Source: an uncultured Magnetospirillum sp. (GTDB lineage Bacteria; Pseudomonadota; Alphaproteobacteria; Rhodospirillales; Magnetospirillaceae). Taken from it: a DNA stretch of 60,036 nt. The stretch is from the NCBI RefSeq assembly GCF_903853455.1, contig NZ_CAINTR010000099.1, positions 1 through 60,036 of the forward strand, given 5' to 3'. The notes beneath the pieces were generated by a model, which was not told the DNA's origin, did not search any database, and saw only the letters and a program-made list of their open reading frames with translations. A program made the position numbers and the translations under genes. Positions 18,266 to 26,345 of this stretch are shown in pieces. Each line of letters opens with the position of its first letter. Positions within the stretch are counted from its first letter, which is position 1.

Positions 18266-18999
18266 GCTTCGGTCTTTCCCTGGGGGAGCACGCCGCCGGC
18301 CTCGGCCAGACTGTCGGGCGTGCCGATGTCGATGAAGGCGGCGCCCTCGGCCCGCCAGCCGTGAATCCAGCCCGGCGGCAACCGCCCCAGGAAATCCTGC
18401 TCCAGCGACGGTCCCGAACCGGCGGCGAGGTGGTCCAGCGCCGGACGCGACAGCAGCAGCGCGCCGCCGTTGATCCAGCCGGGACCGGTCCGGCCGGGGG
18501 CCTTTTCGGCGAAGCGGGTCACGCTGCCGTCTTCCGCCAGTTCCACCTGCCCGTAGCGCGACACGTCGTCGACCGCGACGCAAAGCAGCGAGACCGGACA
18601 GGCGGCGCGGCGATGCTCGGCCAGGAAGGCGGCGAAGTCGGTTTCCAGCCAGGTGTCGCCGTTCATCACCATGACCGGGTCGCTGGTCAGGCGGGGCAGG
18701 ACATGACGCAGGGCGCCGCCGGTACCCAGCGGTGCCGGCTCCACCACCGGGACCACCGGCAGCGGCGGCGGATGGCGGTCGAGATGGGCGGTTACTTGCT
18801 CGGCGCCGACGCCCAGCGACAGCACGGCGCGGCCGGCGCCCAAGCCCGCCAGATGGTCGAGCAGATGGTCGAGGAAGGGGCGGCCGTTGATGGGGGCCAG
18901 CACCTTGGGCGTGTCGCCCAGAACGCCGCGAATGCGGGTTCCCAGGCCCCCGGCCAGCACGACCACATCGATTCCGAACAGTCCCGGCATGGCTTTCAC
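18262..18999 (-). CDS. Sugar-1-phosphate nucleotidyltransferase (HddC/RmlA-like)
   Basis: This 245-residue nucleotidyltransferase has the nucleotide-binding signature VVLAGGLGTR near residue 12, followed by PKVLAPINGRPFLDHLL, the metal-binding MVMNGDTW, and a C-terminal GAAFIDIGTPD. It activates a sugar 1-phosphate with a nucleotide. Pairing with the GHMP kinase immediately downstream suggests the HddC role (GDP-heptose), while glucose- or mannose-1-phosphate substrates are possible. The start is ATG at 18999, with a second ATG three codons later. A gap of 67 bases separates it from the membrane glycosyltransferase upstream. Confidence 0.87.
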   Translation of the reverse strand: MKAMPGLFGIDVVVLAGGLGTRIRGVLGDTPKVLAPINGRPFLDHLLDHLAGLGAGRAVLSLGVGAEQVTAHLDRHPPPLPVVPVVEPAPLGTGGALRHVLPRLTSDPVMVMNGDTWLETDFAAFLAEHRRAACPVSLLCVAVDDVSRYGQVELAEDGSVTRFAEKAPGRTGPGWINGGALLLSRPALDHLAAGSGPSLEQDFLGRLPPGWIHGWRAEGAAFIDIGTPDSLAEAGGVLPQGKTEA

Positions 19000-19066
19000 G
19001 GCATCCCTGACGACGAATGTCGGGAGTGTTACCAGAAGCGCGGTGCCATCCCAAGCGGTTTAAGGA

Positions 19067-20551
19067 TTACGCGGCGCATCGCCAGACATCGAAATACCGG
19101 CCGCTCGAGTCCAGATGGTGGTGGGCGGCGAAGGTCCGGCGGAAGCTGTCGTCGTAGACGGTCTGGTCGTAATAGCCGATCAGGCTGAACGGCGCCTCGC
19201 CGTGGGGGGTCAGCCACAGCCGGGTCTCGCAGGCGGCCATGCGGCGGACGGTTTCGGCCGGCATGGCGACGCCCAGCTTGGTCATCTCCATGACGATGCC
19301 GGTGTCCAGGGTATAGGGGCTGCCGGCGAAGACCGGCAGGTTGCGCCAGGAATACAGGTAGAACTTCTGGTCGGCGCGGGGGCCGCCGACTCCCATCTGG
19401 ATCGACTCGCCGGGATGGGCGCGAAGGACGCCCTCGATCTCCGCCGTGACCTCCCGCGACTCGTTCCATTCCAGCGTCTTGAAAAACCGCTTCTCGGTCT
19501 GGGCCGCCATGAACAGCAGCAGGACCGCCACCACCGCCAGGGCCCGCCGGGCCAGCACCCGCTCGCCCGCCGCCGACAGGGCGCGCAGGGTCAGGTCGAT
19601 CAGGATGGGGAGGAACGGCAGGTAGTAGTGGTGGCTGCCGCCGAATTTGGTCGCCGGGAACAGGACCAGCAGGACGCAGCCCACATAGGCGGCGAGATAC
19701 AGCCGCAGACGGCCGCGCAGGGCGGAGAATCCGGCCAATCCCCACACCACCAGGGGAATGCCCAGGTAGAAGGCGAACTTCATCCACAACACGCGAAAGC
19801 CGTTCCAGGTGTTCTCCTTGCCCGACATGGGACCGAACCAGGACAGATAGTCCGCCAGCGGGAACAGCGGCGACAGGAACGGCACCGCCAGCGCCGCCAG
19901 CCCGGCCACCGCCATGGGCGCCAGCCGCCGCCAGTTGGGAACCAGATGGAACAGCACCGCCGGGGCCAGATACAGTCCGGCGTGGATCTTGACGTTGACG
20001 GCGATGCCGCCGGCGACGCCGATCACCAGGGTTTCGCCCCAGGCCATGTCGGTCCTGGCCTCGGCCCGCAGCGCCGCCAGGACCGCCAGGGTCACCAGGG
20101 CGGTCAGCAGGGAATCGGGCCGGATGGTGATGGGAAAGCCCAGATGGAAGAGGATCAGGCCGGCGGCCAGCGCCACCGCCACCGCCTCGCCCAGCCTGCC
20201 GTGACGTCGCCCGATCATCCAGGCGCCGGCGAGCACCAGGACGGGGGCGAGAACTCCCGCGATCTTGCTCGACGCCAGCGATGCCCCGAACAGGGCCAGC
20301 GGCCATGCGTGCCATAGATAGGTCCAGGGACCGTAGACGTTGGAAATCCGCTCCGGCGCGTCGAAGGCGTAATAGGCCGGATGCCCCTGGAGCAGGCGAT
20401 AGGCGGTGGCCGAGATGGCGGCCTCGCCATGTTCCAGGTAGCCGGGATACAGGGCGTAGGCGACGACCACCGCCAGCAGGTTGACGGCGGCGAACGCCGC
20501 CAGCCCGAGAAGAACGCGCGACGCCGCGTCCCGCGGCAACCGGGTCGTCAC
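19067..20551 (-). CDS. Multi-spanning membrane glycosyltransferase-like protein (ArnT/PMT-type)
   Basis: This 494-residue integral membrane protein has about ten hydrophobic segments and a soluble C-terminal domain of about 120 residues. The loop after the first segment is acidic and rich in aromatics (EHGEAAISATAYRLLQGHPAYY), which fits GT-C transferases that use polyprenyl-phosphate sugars. The start is GTG at 20551, overlapping the stop of the preceding family 2 glycosyltransferase (GTGA). That upstream enzyme could make the polyprenyl-phosphate sugar this protein transfers in the periplasm. Specificity is unknown. Confidence 0.75.
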   Translation of the reverse strand: MTTRLPRDAASRVLLGLAAFAAVNLLAVVVAYALYPGYLEHGEAAISATAYRLLQGHPAYYAFDAPERISNVYGPWTYLWHAWPLALFGASLASSKIAGVLAPVLVLAGAWMIGRRHGRLGEAVAVALAAGLILFHLGFPITIRPDSLLTALVTLAVLAALRAEARTDMAWGETLVIGVAGGIAVNVKIHAGLYLAPAVLFHLVPNWRRLAPMAVAGLAALAVPFLSPLFPLADYLSWFGPMSGKENTWNGFRVLWMKFAFYLGIPLVVWGLAGFSALRGRLRLYLAAYVGCVLLVLFPATKFGGSHHYYLPFLPILIDLTLRALSAAGERVLARRALAVVAVLLLFMAAQTEKRFFKTLEWNESREVTAEIEGVLRAHPGESIQMGVGGPRADQKFYLYSWRNLPVFAGSPYTLDTGIVMEMTKLGVAMPAETVRRMAACETRLWLTPHGEAPFSLIGYYDQTVYDDSFRRTFAAHHHLDSSGRYFDVWRCAA

Positions 20552-21513
20552 GCTTGCGTCACCGCGCGGTCGGGAACGATCTCCACCCCCTCGGCCTCGG
20601 CGACGAGCCAGCGCGGCCGACCGCGCACATCCTTGTAGACCCGCGCCACGTAGACGCCGGTGACGCCCATGGCCGCCATCAGGCTGCCCCAGAAGAACAC
20701 GGCCAGCGCCGCGATCAGCCAGCCCGACGCCGAGGCCCCCACGGCCAGGGCAAGCAGTCCGGCCAGCACCAGCAGCGGCACCAGGGCGAGCCCGGCCAGT
20801 CCGGCCCAGACCACCACGTAGATCGGCAGGAACGAGAACGAGGTCACGCCGGAGACCATGGTCTTGACCGCGTTGCGATGCAGGCCGGAGAACTTGCTTT
20901 CGCCGCAATGGCGGGGCTGACGTTCGTAATCGACGAAGACCTGGCGAAAGCCCATCCACACGGCGAGGCCGCGGATATAGGGGTCCTGCTCCCGCAGGCT
21001 CAGCATATGCTGGGCGGCGCGGCGCGACAGCAGCTTGAAGTCGCCGGACTCGATGGGCATCTGGCCGCGCGAGGTCCAGTTGATCAGCTCGTAGGCGCGC
21101 CGGGTCAGCCACATGCGCAGCGGCGCCTCGCCATGACGGGCGATGCGCCTTGTGTGGACCACGTCGTGGCCGGCCCGCCACTCGGCCAGCAACAGCGGCA
21201 CCAGCTCGGGCGGGTCCTGGAGGTCGCAGTCCATGTAGATGCGGGCATCGCCGGTGGCGGCGGCCAGACCGGCCAGCACGCCCTCGGAGGGGCCGGCGCG
21301 CCGGGCGGTGGTGATGAACTTGACGCGCGGATCACCGGCGCGGGCCTGGGTCAGGATCGCCACCGACCGGTCGGTGGAGCAATCGTTGACGAAGATGAAC
21401 TCATAGCCCTCGGGCCGGCCATCGGCCATGGCCTGGAGGCGGCGGATCAGCTCCGGCAGGTTATCCTCCTCGTTGCGGAACGAGAGGATGATGGAAACCA
21501 GATCGGATTTCAT
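20548..21513 (-). CDS. Family 2 glycosyltransferase with C-terminal membrane hairpin (DPM1/GtrB/ArnC-like)
   Basis: This 321-residue protein has an N-terminal GT-A domain with SIILSFRNEEDNL, VNDCSTD and the metal-binding YMDCDLQDPPE. Two membrane segments follow (about residues 230-290), ending in a short tail. This is the layout of polyprenyl-phosphate glycosyltransferases, which load a sugar from a nucleotide donor onto undecaprenyl phosphate at the inner face of the membrane. The next gene, coupled by overlap, is a GT-C-like membrane protein, the expected partner. The ATG at 21513 is the natural start. Confidence 0.9.
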   Translation of the reverse strand: MKSDLVSIILSFRNEEDNLPELIRRLQAMADGRPEGYEFIFVNDCSTDRSVAILTQARAGDPRVKFITTARRAGPSEGVLAGLAAATGDARIYMDCDLQDPPELVPLLLAEWRAGHDVVHTRRIARHGEAPLRMWLTRRAYELINWTSRGQMPIESGDFKLLSRRAAQHMLSLREQDPYIRGLAVWMGFRQVFVDYERQPRHCGESKFSGLHRNAVKTMVSGVTSFSFLPIYVVVWAGLAGLALVPLLVLAGLLALAVGASASGWLIAALAVFFWGSLMAAMGVTGVYVARVYKDVRGRPRWLVAEAEGVEIVPDRAVTQA

Positions 21514-21572
21514 TCAATACCGCCATGACCTGCTGTCGGGTGCGGGCGCACTTTAGGCAATGACGGACTGTA

Positions 21573-23084
21573 TTACAACAGCGGCTCAATCAGCGCGTCT
21601 TCCACCAGCTTCCGCTTCAGCCGGTGCACCGCCATCGCCTCGATGTGGTGGCGGGTGTCCCAGCCGAAGCGCTGCGCCACCATGCCGAGATAGCGCTCGG
21701 CGGCGAAGTATTCGTGGAAGGCGTCGTCGCGGAACTTCAACACCTGGGCGGCGGTACAATGCTCGGTGGGCAGCGGCTTGCAGTCATAGGAATGCTGGGA
21801 ATAGCCGGCCCAGGATGCGGGCAACGGCCAGCCCTGCTCCACCGCCTGGGTGTAGAGGCCGGAGCCGGGATAGGCCATGGCGGAATAGAAATTGGCGAAC
21901 TCGCAGTTCAGTTCCTTGGCCAGGTCCAGGGTTTCGCGCATGGTGGCCAGGGTGTCGTCGGGCAGGCCGAAGATGTAGTTGCCGATGACGCAGATCCCCG
22001 CCTTCTGGATCTCGCGGACAATGCCGACGATATCCTCGTAGCGCAGATTCTTGTCGGCGCCGTCGCGCACATGCTTGGAGCCCGATTCGATGCCCAGCGC
22101 CAGCCAGCGGATGCCGGCTTGGCGCAGCTTGGCCAGCATGGCCGGCTTGACGGTGTCGACGCGGGCATAGGCCCAGAAATTCAACTGGTCGGAATAGCCC
22201 AGCTCGATCAGCCCGTCGCAGATGGCGGTCACGTGACGGTCGTTCAGCACGAACATCTCGTCGATGATCTTGAAGGTCTTGACGCCATAGGTGCGGTACA
22301 GCCGATCGACCTCGGCCACCACCTGAACCGGGGACCGCATGCGGTAGCGATTGGCGTCGAACGGCGCGTTGATGCAACAGAAGCTGCACTTGTAGGGGCA
22401 GCCCAGCGAGGTGTAGATGCTGGCATAGGGCAGCCGGTTGTCCAGGTCGCCGAAGCATTGCCAGTTGTGGGCGCGATACTTGGCCATGGGCAGCAGGTGC
22501 CAAACGTCGCCGTGCAGGTCGGCGTCGAGGTCGTGGATCAGCGGCGCCGATAGGTTCACCTTGATCTCGTCCTCGCCGTCGCGCCAGACCAGCCCCGCCA
22601 CCTCGCGGGGTTCGTCCACCGCGCCGGCCTCCAGCCAGTCCAGCAGCTGAACCACGGTGACCGGCCCCTCGCCCTTGCAGGCGAAGTCCACCGGCTCCTC
22701 GGCCAGGGTGCGTTCCGGCAAGGCGGAGACATGGCCGCCGACGATCAGGATGGGAATCTCCGGCGTCCGCTCCTTGATGGCGGAGCAGGATTCGCCGGCA
22801 GCAACCATCTGCTGGGTCGAGGCCGAGGGCTGGTGGCCGAACACCACCATCACCACCAGGGTGGGGCTCAGCTCCTGGATGCGCGCCGCCACCGCCGCCG
22901 GCCCCATCTCCTCGGCCTCGGAATCGATGATCACCACCCGCTTGCCGCGGTCGACGGCATAGCCGGCGATCAGGCGGCACCACAGCGGCGGCTCGATGGC
23001 GGTCAGGTCGGTGCCGAGCTGCTGATAGATGCGCTCGCGGCCGCCGGGGTTGACGAGGACGAGGTCGGGGCGGCTGGTGGTCAT
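21573..23084 (-). CDS. B12-binding-domain radical SAM protein
   Basis: This 503-residue protein has an N-terminal cobalamin-binding-like domain (about residues 10-150, with GGHVSALPE and CKGEGP; the classical DxHxxG is not conserved). A radical SAM barrel follows, whose cluster motif is CPYKCSFC (about residue 228). A C-terminal domain follows with NYIFGLPDD near residue 370. Enzymes of this layout methylate unreactive carbons or do other radical chemistry. Being inside a sugar cluster, between an SDR and glycosyltransferases, it may modify a sugar or lipid carrier; this is inference. It starts four bases after the SDR stop. Confidence 0.9.
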   Translation of the reverse strand: MTTSRPDLVLVNPGGRERIYQQLGTDLTAIEPPLWCRLIAGYAVDRGKRVVIIDSEAEEMGPAAVAARIQELSPTLVVMVVFGHQPSASTQQMVAAGESCSAIKERTPEIPILIVGGHVSALPERTLAEEPVDFACKGEGPVTVVQLLDWLEAGAVDEPREVAGLVWRDGEDEIKVNLSAPLIHDLDADLHGDVWHLLPMAKYRAHNWQCFGDLDNRLPYASIYTSLGCPYKCSFCCINAPFDANRYRMRSPVQVVAEVDRLYRTYGVKTFKIIDEMFVLNDRHVTAICDGLIELGYSDQLNFWAYARVDTVKPAMLAKLRQAGIRWLALGIESGSKHVRDGADKNLRYEDIVGIVREIQKAGICVIGNYIFGLPDDTLATMRETLDLAKELNCEFANFYSAMAYPGSGLYTQAVEQGWPLPASWAGYSQHSYDCKPLPTEHCTAAQVLKFRDDAFHEYFAAERYLGMVAQRFGWDTRHHIEAMAVHRLKRKLVEDALIEPLL

Positions 23085-23088
23085 GGGG

Positions 23089-24027
23089 TCAGACGTTTCC
23101 GTAGATGCTGTTCTTGATCATGGTGTAGCCCTTGATCAGGTCGTCGATGCCGGCGTCCAGCGAATGGGCGGGTTTCCAGCCGGTCCGCTCGATCTTCTCG
23201 TTGGACACGATGTAGTCGCGCTTGTCGGGGTCCTCGCCGATGGGGGCCTCGACGAACACGAACTTCGGCAGATGCTTCTGGATCACCTGGGCCAATTCCA
23301 TCTTGGACAAGTTGGCGTCGGACAGGCCCACATTGTAGGGCTGATCTTTCATGGCGTCGAAATTGTTCAGGCCATGCATGAAGGCGCGGGTCACGTCGCG
23401 CACGTGGATGTAGTTGCGCTTGAAGTGCGGCTCGAACAGCACCACGGCGCGGTCAGTGACGGCGCGGTAGGTGAAGTCGTTGACCAAGAGGTCGATGCGC
23501 ATGCGCGGCGCCATGCCGAACACGGTGGCGAGGCGGAAGCTGATGGCGTTGCCGCGCTCCATCAGCGCCTTCTCCACCTCGACCTTGTGGATGCCGTACA
23601 GCGACAGCGGCCGCAGCGGCGATTCCTCGGTGCAGAACTTGCCGTGCTCGCCGACGCCGTAGCCGGAATTGGTGATGGGCATCAGCACCCGTTGCTCGCG
23701 CGACAGCATCTTGAACAGGGCTAGCGGCGAGTCGAGGTTAGTGGTGGTGGCGCCGATGGGGTCGAGCGAACACAGCGGCGCCCCCACCAGGGCGGCCAGC
23801 GGGACCACCACGTCGGCGCCCTTGACCAGCGTCTTCATCAGCGCCTCGTCGCGGCAATCGCCCTTGACCACCGAGAAGTTGGTATTGGCGCAGCAATGGG
23901 CCAGCGAGTTCTGCTTGAACATGAAATTGTCGAGCACGGTGACCTTGTGACCGGCCGCCAGCAGTTCGGGCACCATGATCGAGCCGAGATAGCCGGCACC
24001 GCCGGTCACCAGGATGTTGTAGGTCAT
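23089..24027 (-). CDS. NAD-dependent epimerase/dehydratase (extended SDR)
   Basis: This 312-residue enzyme starts MTYNILVTGGAGYLGS, with the Rossmann motif at residues 9-15 and the catalytic YxxxK in YGIHK. It is a nucleotide-sugar epimerase, dehydratase or reductase. The ATG at 24027 is chosen because GGAGG lies just upstream and homology starts there; an in-frame start at 24099 would add a highly charged leader. In the context of a ColD-like dehydratase and a transketolase pair it could be the reductase or epimerase that completes a deoxysugar. The exact reaction cannot be told from sequence. Confidence 0.9.
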   Translation of the reverse strand: MTYNILVTGGAGYLGSIMVPELLAAGHKVTVLDNFMFKQNSLAHCCANTNFSVVKGDCRDEALMKTLVKGADVVVPLAALVGAPLCSLDPIGATTTNLDSPLALFKMLSREQRVLMPITNSGYGVGEHGKFCTEESPLRPLSLYGIHKVEVEKALMERGNAISFRLATVFGMAPRMRIDLLVNDFTYRAVTDRAVVLFEPHFKRNYIHVRDVTRAFMHGLNNFDAMKDQPYNVGLSDANLSKMELAQVIQKHLPKFVFVEAPIGEDPDKRDYIVSNEKIERTGWKPAHSLDAGIDDLIKGYTMIKNSIYGNV

Positions 24028-24061
24028 CGCTTCGCTCCTCCCTTTATTTTTGTCCTCAAGC

Positions 24062-24166
24062 GCCGGCACTCGCTCGCGCTCGCTTGGCTTCCGCGCCATG
24101 TGGCGCGCGCCCTCAACGGGCTAGTCGCTTCGCTCCCTGTTCTCCCCTCCCCTTGATGGGGAGGGG
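24062..24166. repeat. Intergenic repeat block with GC-rich hairpins
   Basis: The block contains a GCGCCATGTGGCGC palindrome and, at 24144-24166, a CCCCTCCCC / GGGGAGGGG hairpin. The reverse complement of about 24085-24113 shares a core (GGCGCGG-AGCCAAG pattern) with the intergenic region at about 40612-40640. Confidence 0.6.
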
Positions 24167-24181
24167 GCGGGGGTGAGGTGG

Positions 24182-25354
24182 TCACCGGCATGTCTTATCC
24201 AGAACCTCGCGCAGACGGGTGATCTGCGGCGTCACGTCGAACGGATGGTTGCCGACGAAGAAGCCATGGTCATGGGCGGTGTCGGCATTGGGCACCGCGC
24301 CGCCGACCACCTCGTAGTCGTAGTGCTTGATCACGTCGTGGCGCAGGAAATTGCCGCCGGTGATGATGCGATAGCCGATATCGGCGTCCTTGAGGGCGGC
24401 GAAGACCTTGTTGCGGTCGATCTTCTTGGCCGGGTTCAAGATGATGGTCAGGGCGAAGGCCGAGCTTTTGCCGTTCTCGCGCTGGATGACGAAGCGCTCG
24501 TCCGTGCCGAACAGCTCCTGGAACAGGGCCAGGTTGTTGCGGCGCTGAACGGTGAAGCCGGGCAGCTTCTTCAACTGCTCGCGGCCGATGGCGGCTTCGA
24601 TTTCCAGCGGCCGCACGTTGTAGCCGGGCAGCACGAAGCGGTAGGCCTCGAAGAAATCGCTGCCCGTCTTCTGGAACACCGGGCTGTCGGGCGGCAGGTC
24701 CCGCGTCCAGCCATGGGCGCGCAACGAGCGGCACAAATGCGCCAGCTCGGTGTCGTCGGTGAGGATCATGCCCCCTTCCATGGTCGAGATATGGTGCGAG
24801 AAGAAGAAGCTGAAGGTGTTGAGATGGCCGAAGGTGCCGCACTTCCGGCCGTTCAGCTCGGCATCCATGCTCTCGCAATTGTCTTCCAGCAGGTAGAGGC
24901 CGTGGGCGTCGGCGAAGGCGCGCATCACGTCCAGCGCCGCCGGATTGCCCAGGATCGACACCGCGACGATGGCCCGCGTCCTGGGGGTCAGCGCCTTCTC
25001 AAGCTGGGTGACGTCCATGTTCAGGGTCTGGAGGTCCACATCGATGAAGCGGAGCTTGAGGCCGTATTGCTGCAGCGGGTGATAGGTGGTGGCCCACGAG
25101 ATCACCGGCACGATGACCTCGTCGCCGCGCTGCAACGGACGGTCGGCCTTGTAGGCCAGGGCGGCCACCGCGATCAGGTTGGCCGAGGAACCGGAATTGA
25201 CCATGATGCCGTGTTTGACGCCGTGATAGGCGGCGAACTCTTCCTCGAACGCCTTGACATGGGCGCCCATGGTGTAGAACCCGGAATCGATGACACCCTT
25301 GGCGGCGGCGGCCTCTTCGGGACCCCAGGACGGGGCGGCGAGCTCGTAGAACAT
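24182..25354 (-). CDS. DegT/DnrJ/EryC1-fold sugar 3-dehydratase, ColD-like (His replaces PLP lysine)
   Basis: This 390-residue PLP-dependent fold-type I protein has the usual lysine position occupied by histidine: the segment is SHHISTMEGG, with the second His at residue 188. In E. coli ColD (GDP-4-keto-6-deoxymannose 3-dehydratase, almost the same length) His188 replaces the lysine; in E1/RfbH a His does the same. These enzymes remove the C3 hydroxyl of a 4-keto-6-deoxy sugar rather than transaminate. The start is the ATG at 25354; an in-frame TTG at 25396 overlapping the upstream stop is less likely. The neighbours are a split transketolase and an SDR. Whether the sugar is GDP- or CDP-linked is inference. 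Confidence 0.9.
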   Translation of the reverse strand: MFYELAAPSWGPEEAAAAKGVIDSGFYTMGAHVKAFEEEFAAYHGVKHGIMVNSGSSANLIAVAALAYKADRPLQRGDEVIVPVISWATTYHPLQQYGLKLRFIDVDLQTLNMDVTQLEKALTPRTRAIVAVSILGNPAALDVMRAFADAHGLYLLEDNCESMDAELNGRKCGTFGHLNTFSFFFSHHISTMEGGMILTDDTELAHLCRSLRAHGWTRDLPPDSPVFQKTGSDFFEAYRFVLPGYNVRPLEIEAAIGREQLKKLPGFTVQRRNNLALFQELFGTDERFVIQRENGKSSAFALTIILNPAKKIDRNKVFAALKDADIGYRIITGGNFLRHDVIKHYDYEVVGGAVPNADTAHDHGFFVGNHPFDVTPQITRLREVLDKTCR

Positions 25355-25382
25355 AATCCAAGCAATCCTGTGGTTAGGGTCG

Positions 25383-26345
25383 TTACTGCCGCTCAAGGAA
25401 GGCGCGCACTCTCGTCTCGGCCACGGCCGGACCGATCCCCACCTGCTCGTGCAAGGTGGCGCGGTCGCCCAGCTCGAAACGATAGGCCGGTTCCACCCCG
25501 ATGCCCAGGGTGGGGCGTTCCAGCCCCTGTCGGCTCAACAGATCGCGCAACAGGGAATCCACGCCGCCCCGGCCGCTGAAGCCCTCTTCCATGCTGATCA
25601 GCGTCGGCCTGGCGGCGAGCAGTCTGGCCAGCGCGTCCTGGTCGAAGCCGGACAGGTCGAACAGGTCGACGACGGCAAGGTGGATTCCGTCCTCGGCAAG
25701 CCTTTCCGCCACCTTCAGCGCGGTATGCACCATATAGCCGGTGGCCACCACACTGGCGTCGGTCCCGTCCCGCAGCAGGGTGAAGCCTTGGGTAAGGTCG
25801 GGTGCCGTCTCGCCATAGAGGACCGGCAGGTTCTGGGCGTCGAAGCGCAGATATTTCAGTCCCGTCCGACCGGCGCAGTGGTCGAACAGAGCGCCGGCGG
25901 TGACGTGGTCGGCGGGCGACAGCACCCGGAACCCGGGCAGGGCTCGCATCAGGGTGATGTCCTCGTAGCACTGGTGGGTCGGTCCCGACACCACGTAGCT
26001 GTAGCCAGCCCCCACCCCGACCAGGGTGACGTTCATGGTCCGCACCGTGGACAGCAGGGCCAGATTGGTGCGGCACTGCTCGTAACAGCGCATGGTGATG
26101 AAGGGGGCGATGGCGTAGGCGAAGACCTTGAACCCCTCCAGCGCCAGGCCGGCGGACACATTGATCAGATTCTGTTCGGCGATGCCCACATTGACGAAAC
26201 GGTTGGGGAAATCGCTCCGGATGCGGTCCAGGGTGGGGGCGCCGAAATCGGCGGCGACGAAGAACAGGCGCTCGTCCGCGGCCATGCCCTGCCAGATGCG
26301 CTCCAGCAGGGCGTCGCGCATGGCCCTTGGGCGGGGCGCGGTCAT
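25383..26345 (-). CDS. Transketolase C-terminal subunit (pyrimidine-binding part)
   Basis: This 320-residue protein contains the PYR domain and the C-terminal transketolase domain. The conserved glutamate that activates thiamine diphosphate lies in NVGIAEQNL (about residue 57), and GPTHQCYEDI matches the family. It forms an active enzyme with the subunit encoded just upstream; the ATG at 26345 overlaps that gene's stop (ATGA). Split transketolases of this type are often found in secondary or surface-sugar clusters rather than in the pentose phosphate pathway. Here the neighbouring ColD-like dehydratase suggests two-carbon transfer to a keto-deoxysugar, which is inference. Confidence 0.92.
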   Translation of the reverse strand: MTAPRPRAMRDALLERIWQGMAADERLFFVAADFGAPTLDRIRSDFPNRFVNVGIAEQNLINVSAGLALEGFKVFAYAIAPFITMRCYEQCRTNLALLSTVRTMNVTLVGVGAGYSYVVSGPTHQCYEDITLMRALPGFRVLSPADHVTAGALFDHCAGRTGLKYLRFDAQNLPVLYGETAPDLTQGFTLLRDGTDASVVATGYMVHTALKVAERLAEDGIHLAVVDLFDLSGFDQDALARLLAARPTLISMEEGFSGRGGVDSLLRDLLSRQGLERPTLGIGVEPAYRFELGDRATLHEQVGIGPAVAETRVRAFLERQ

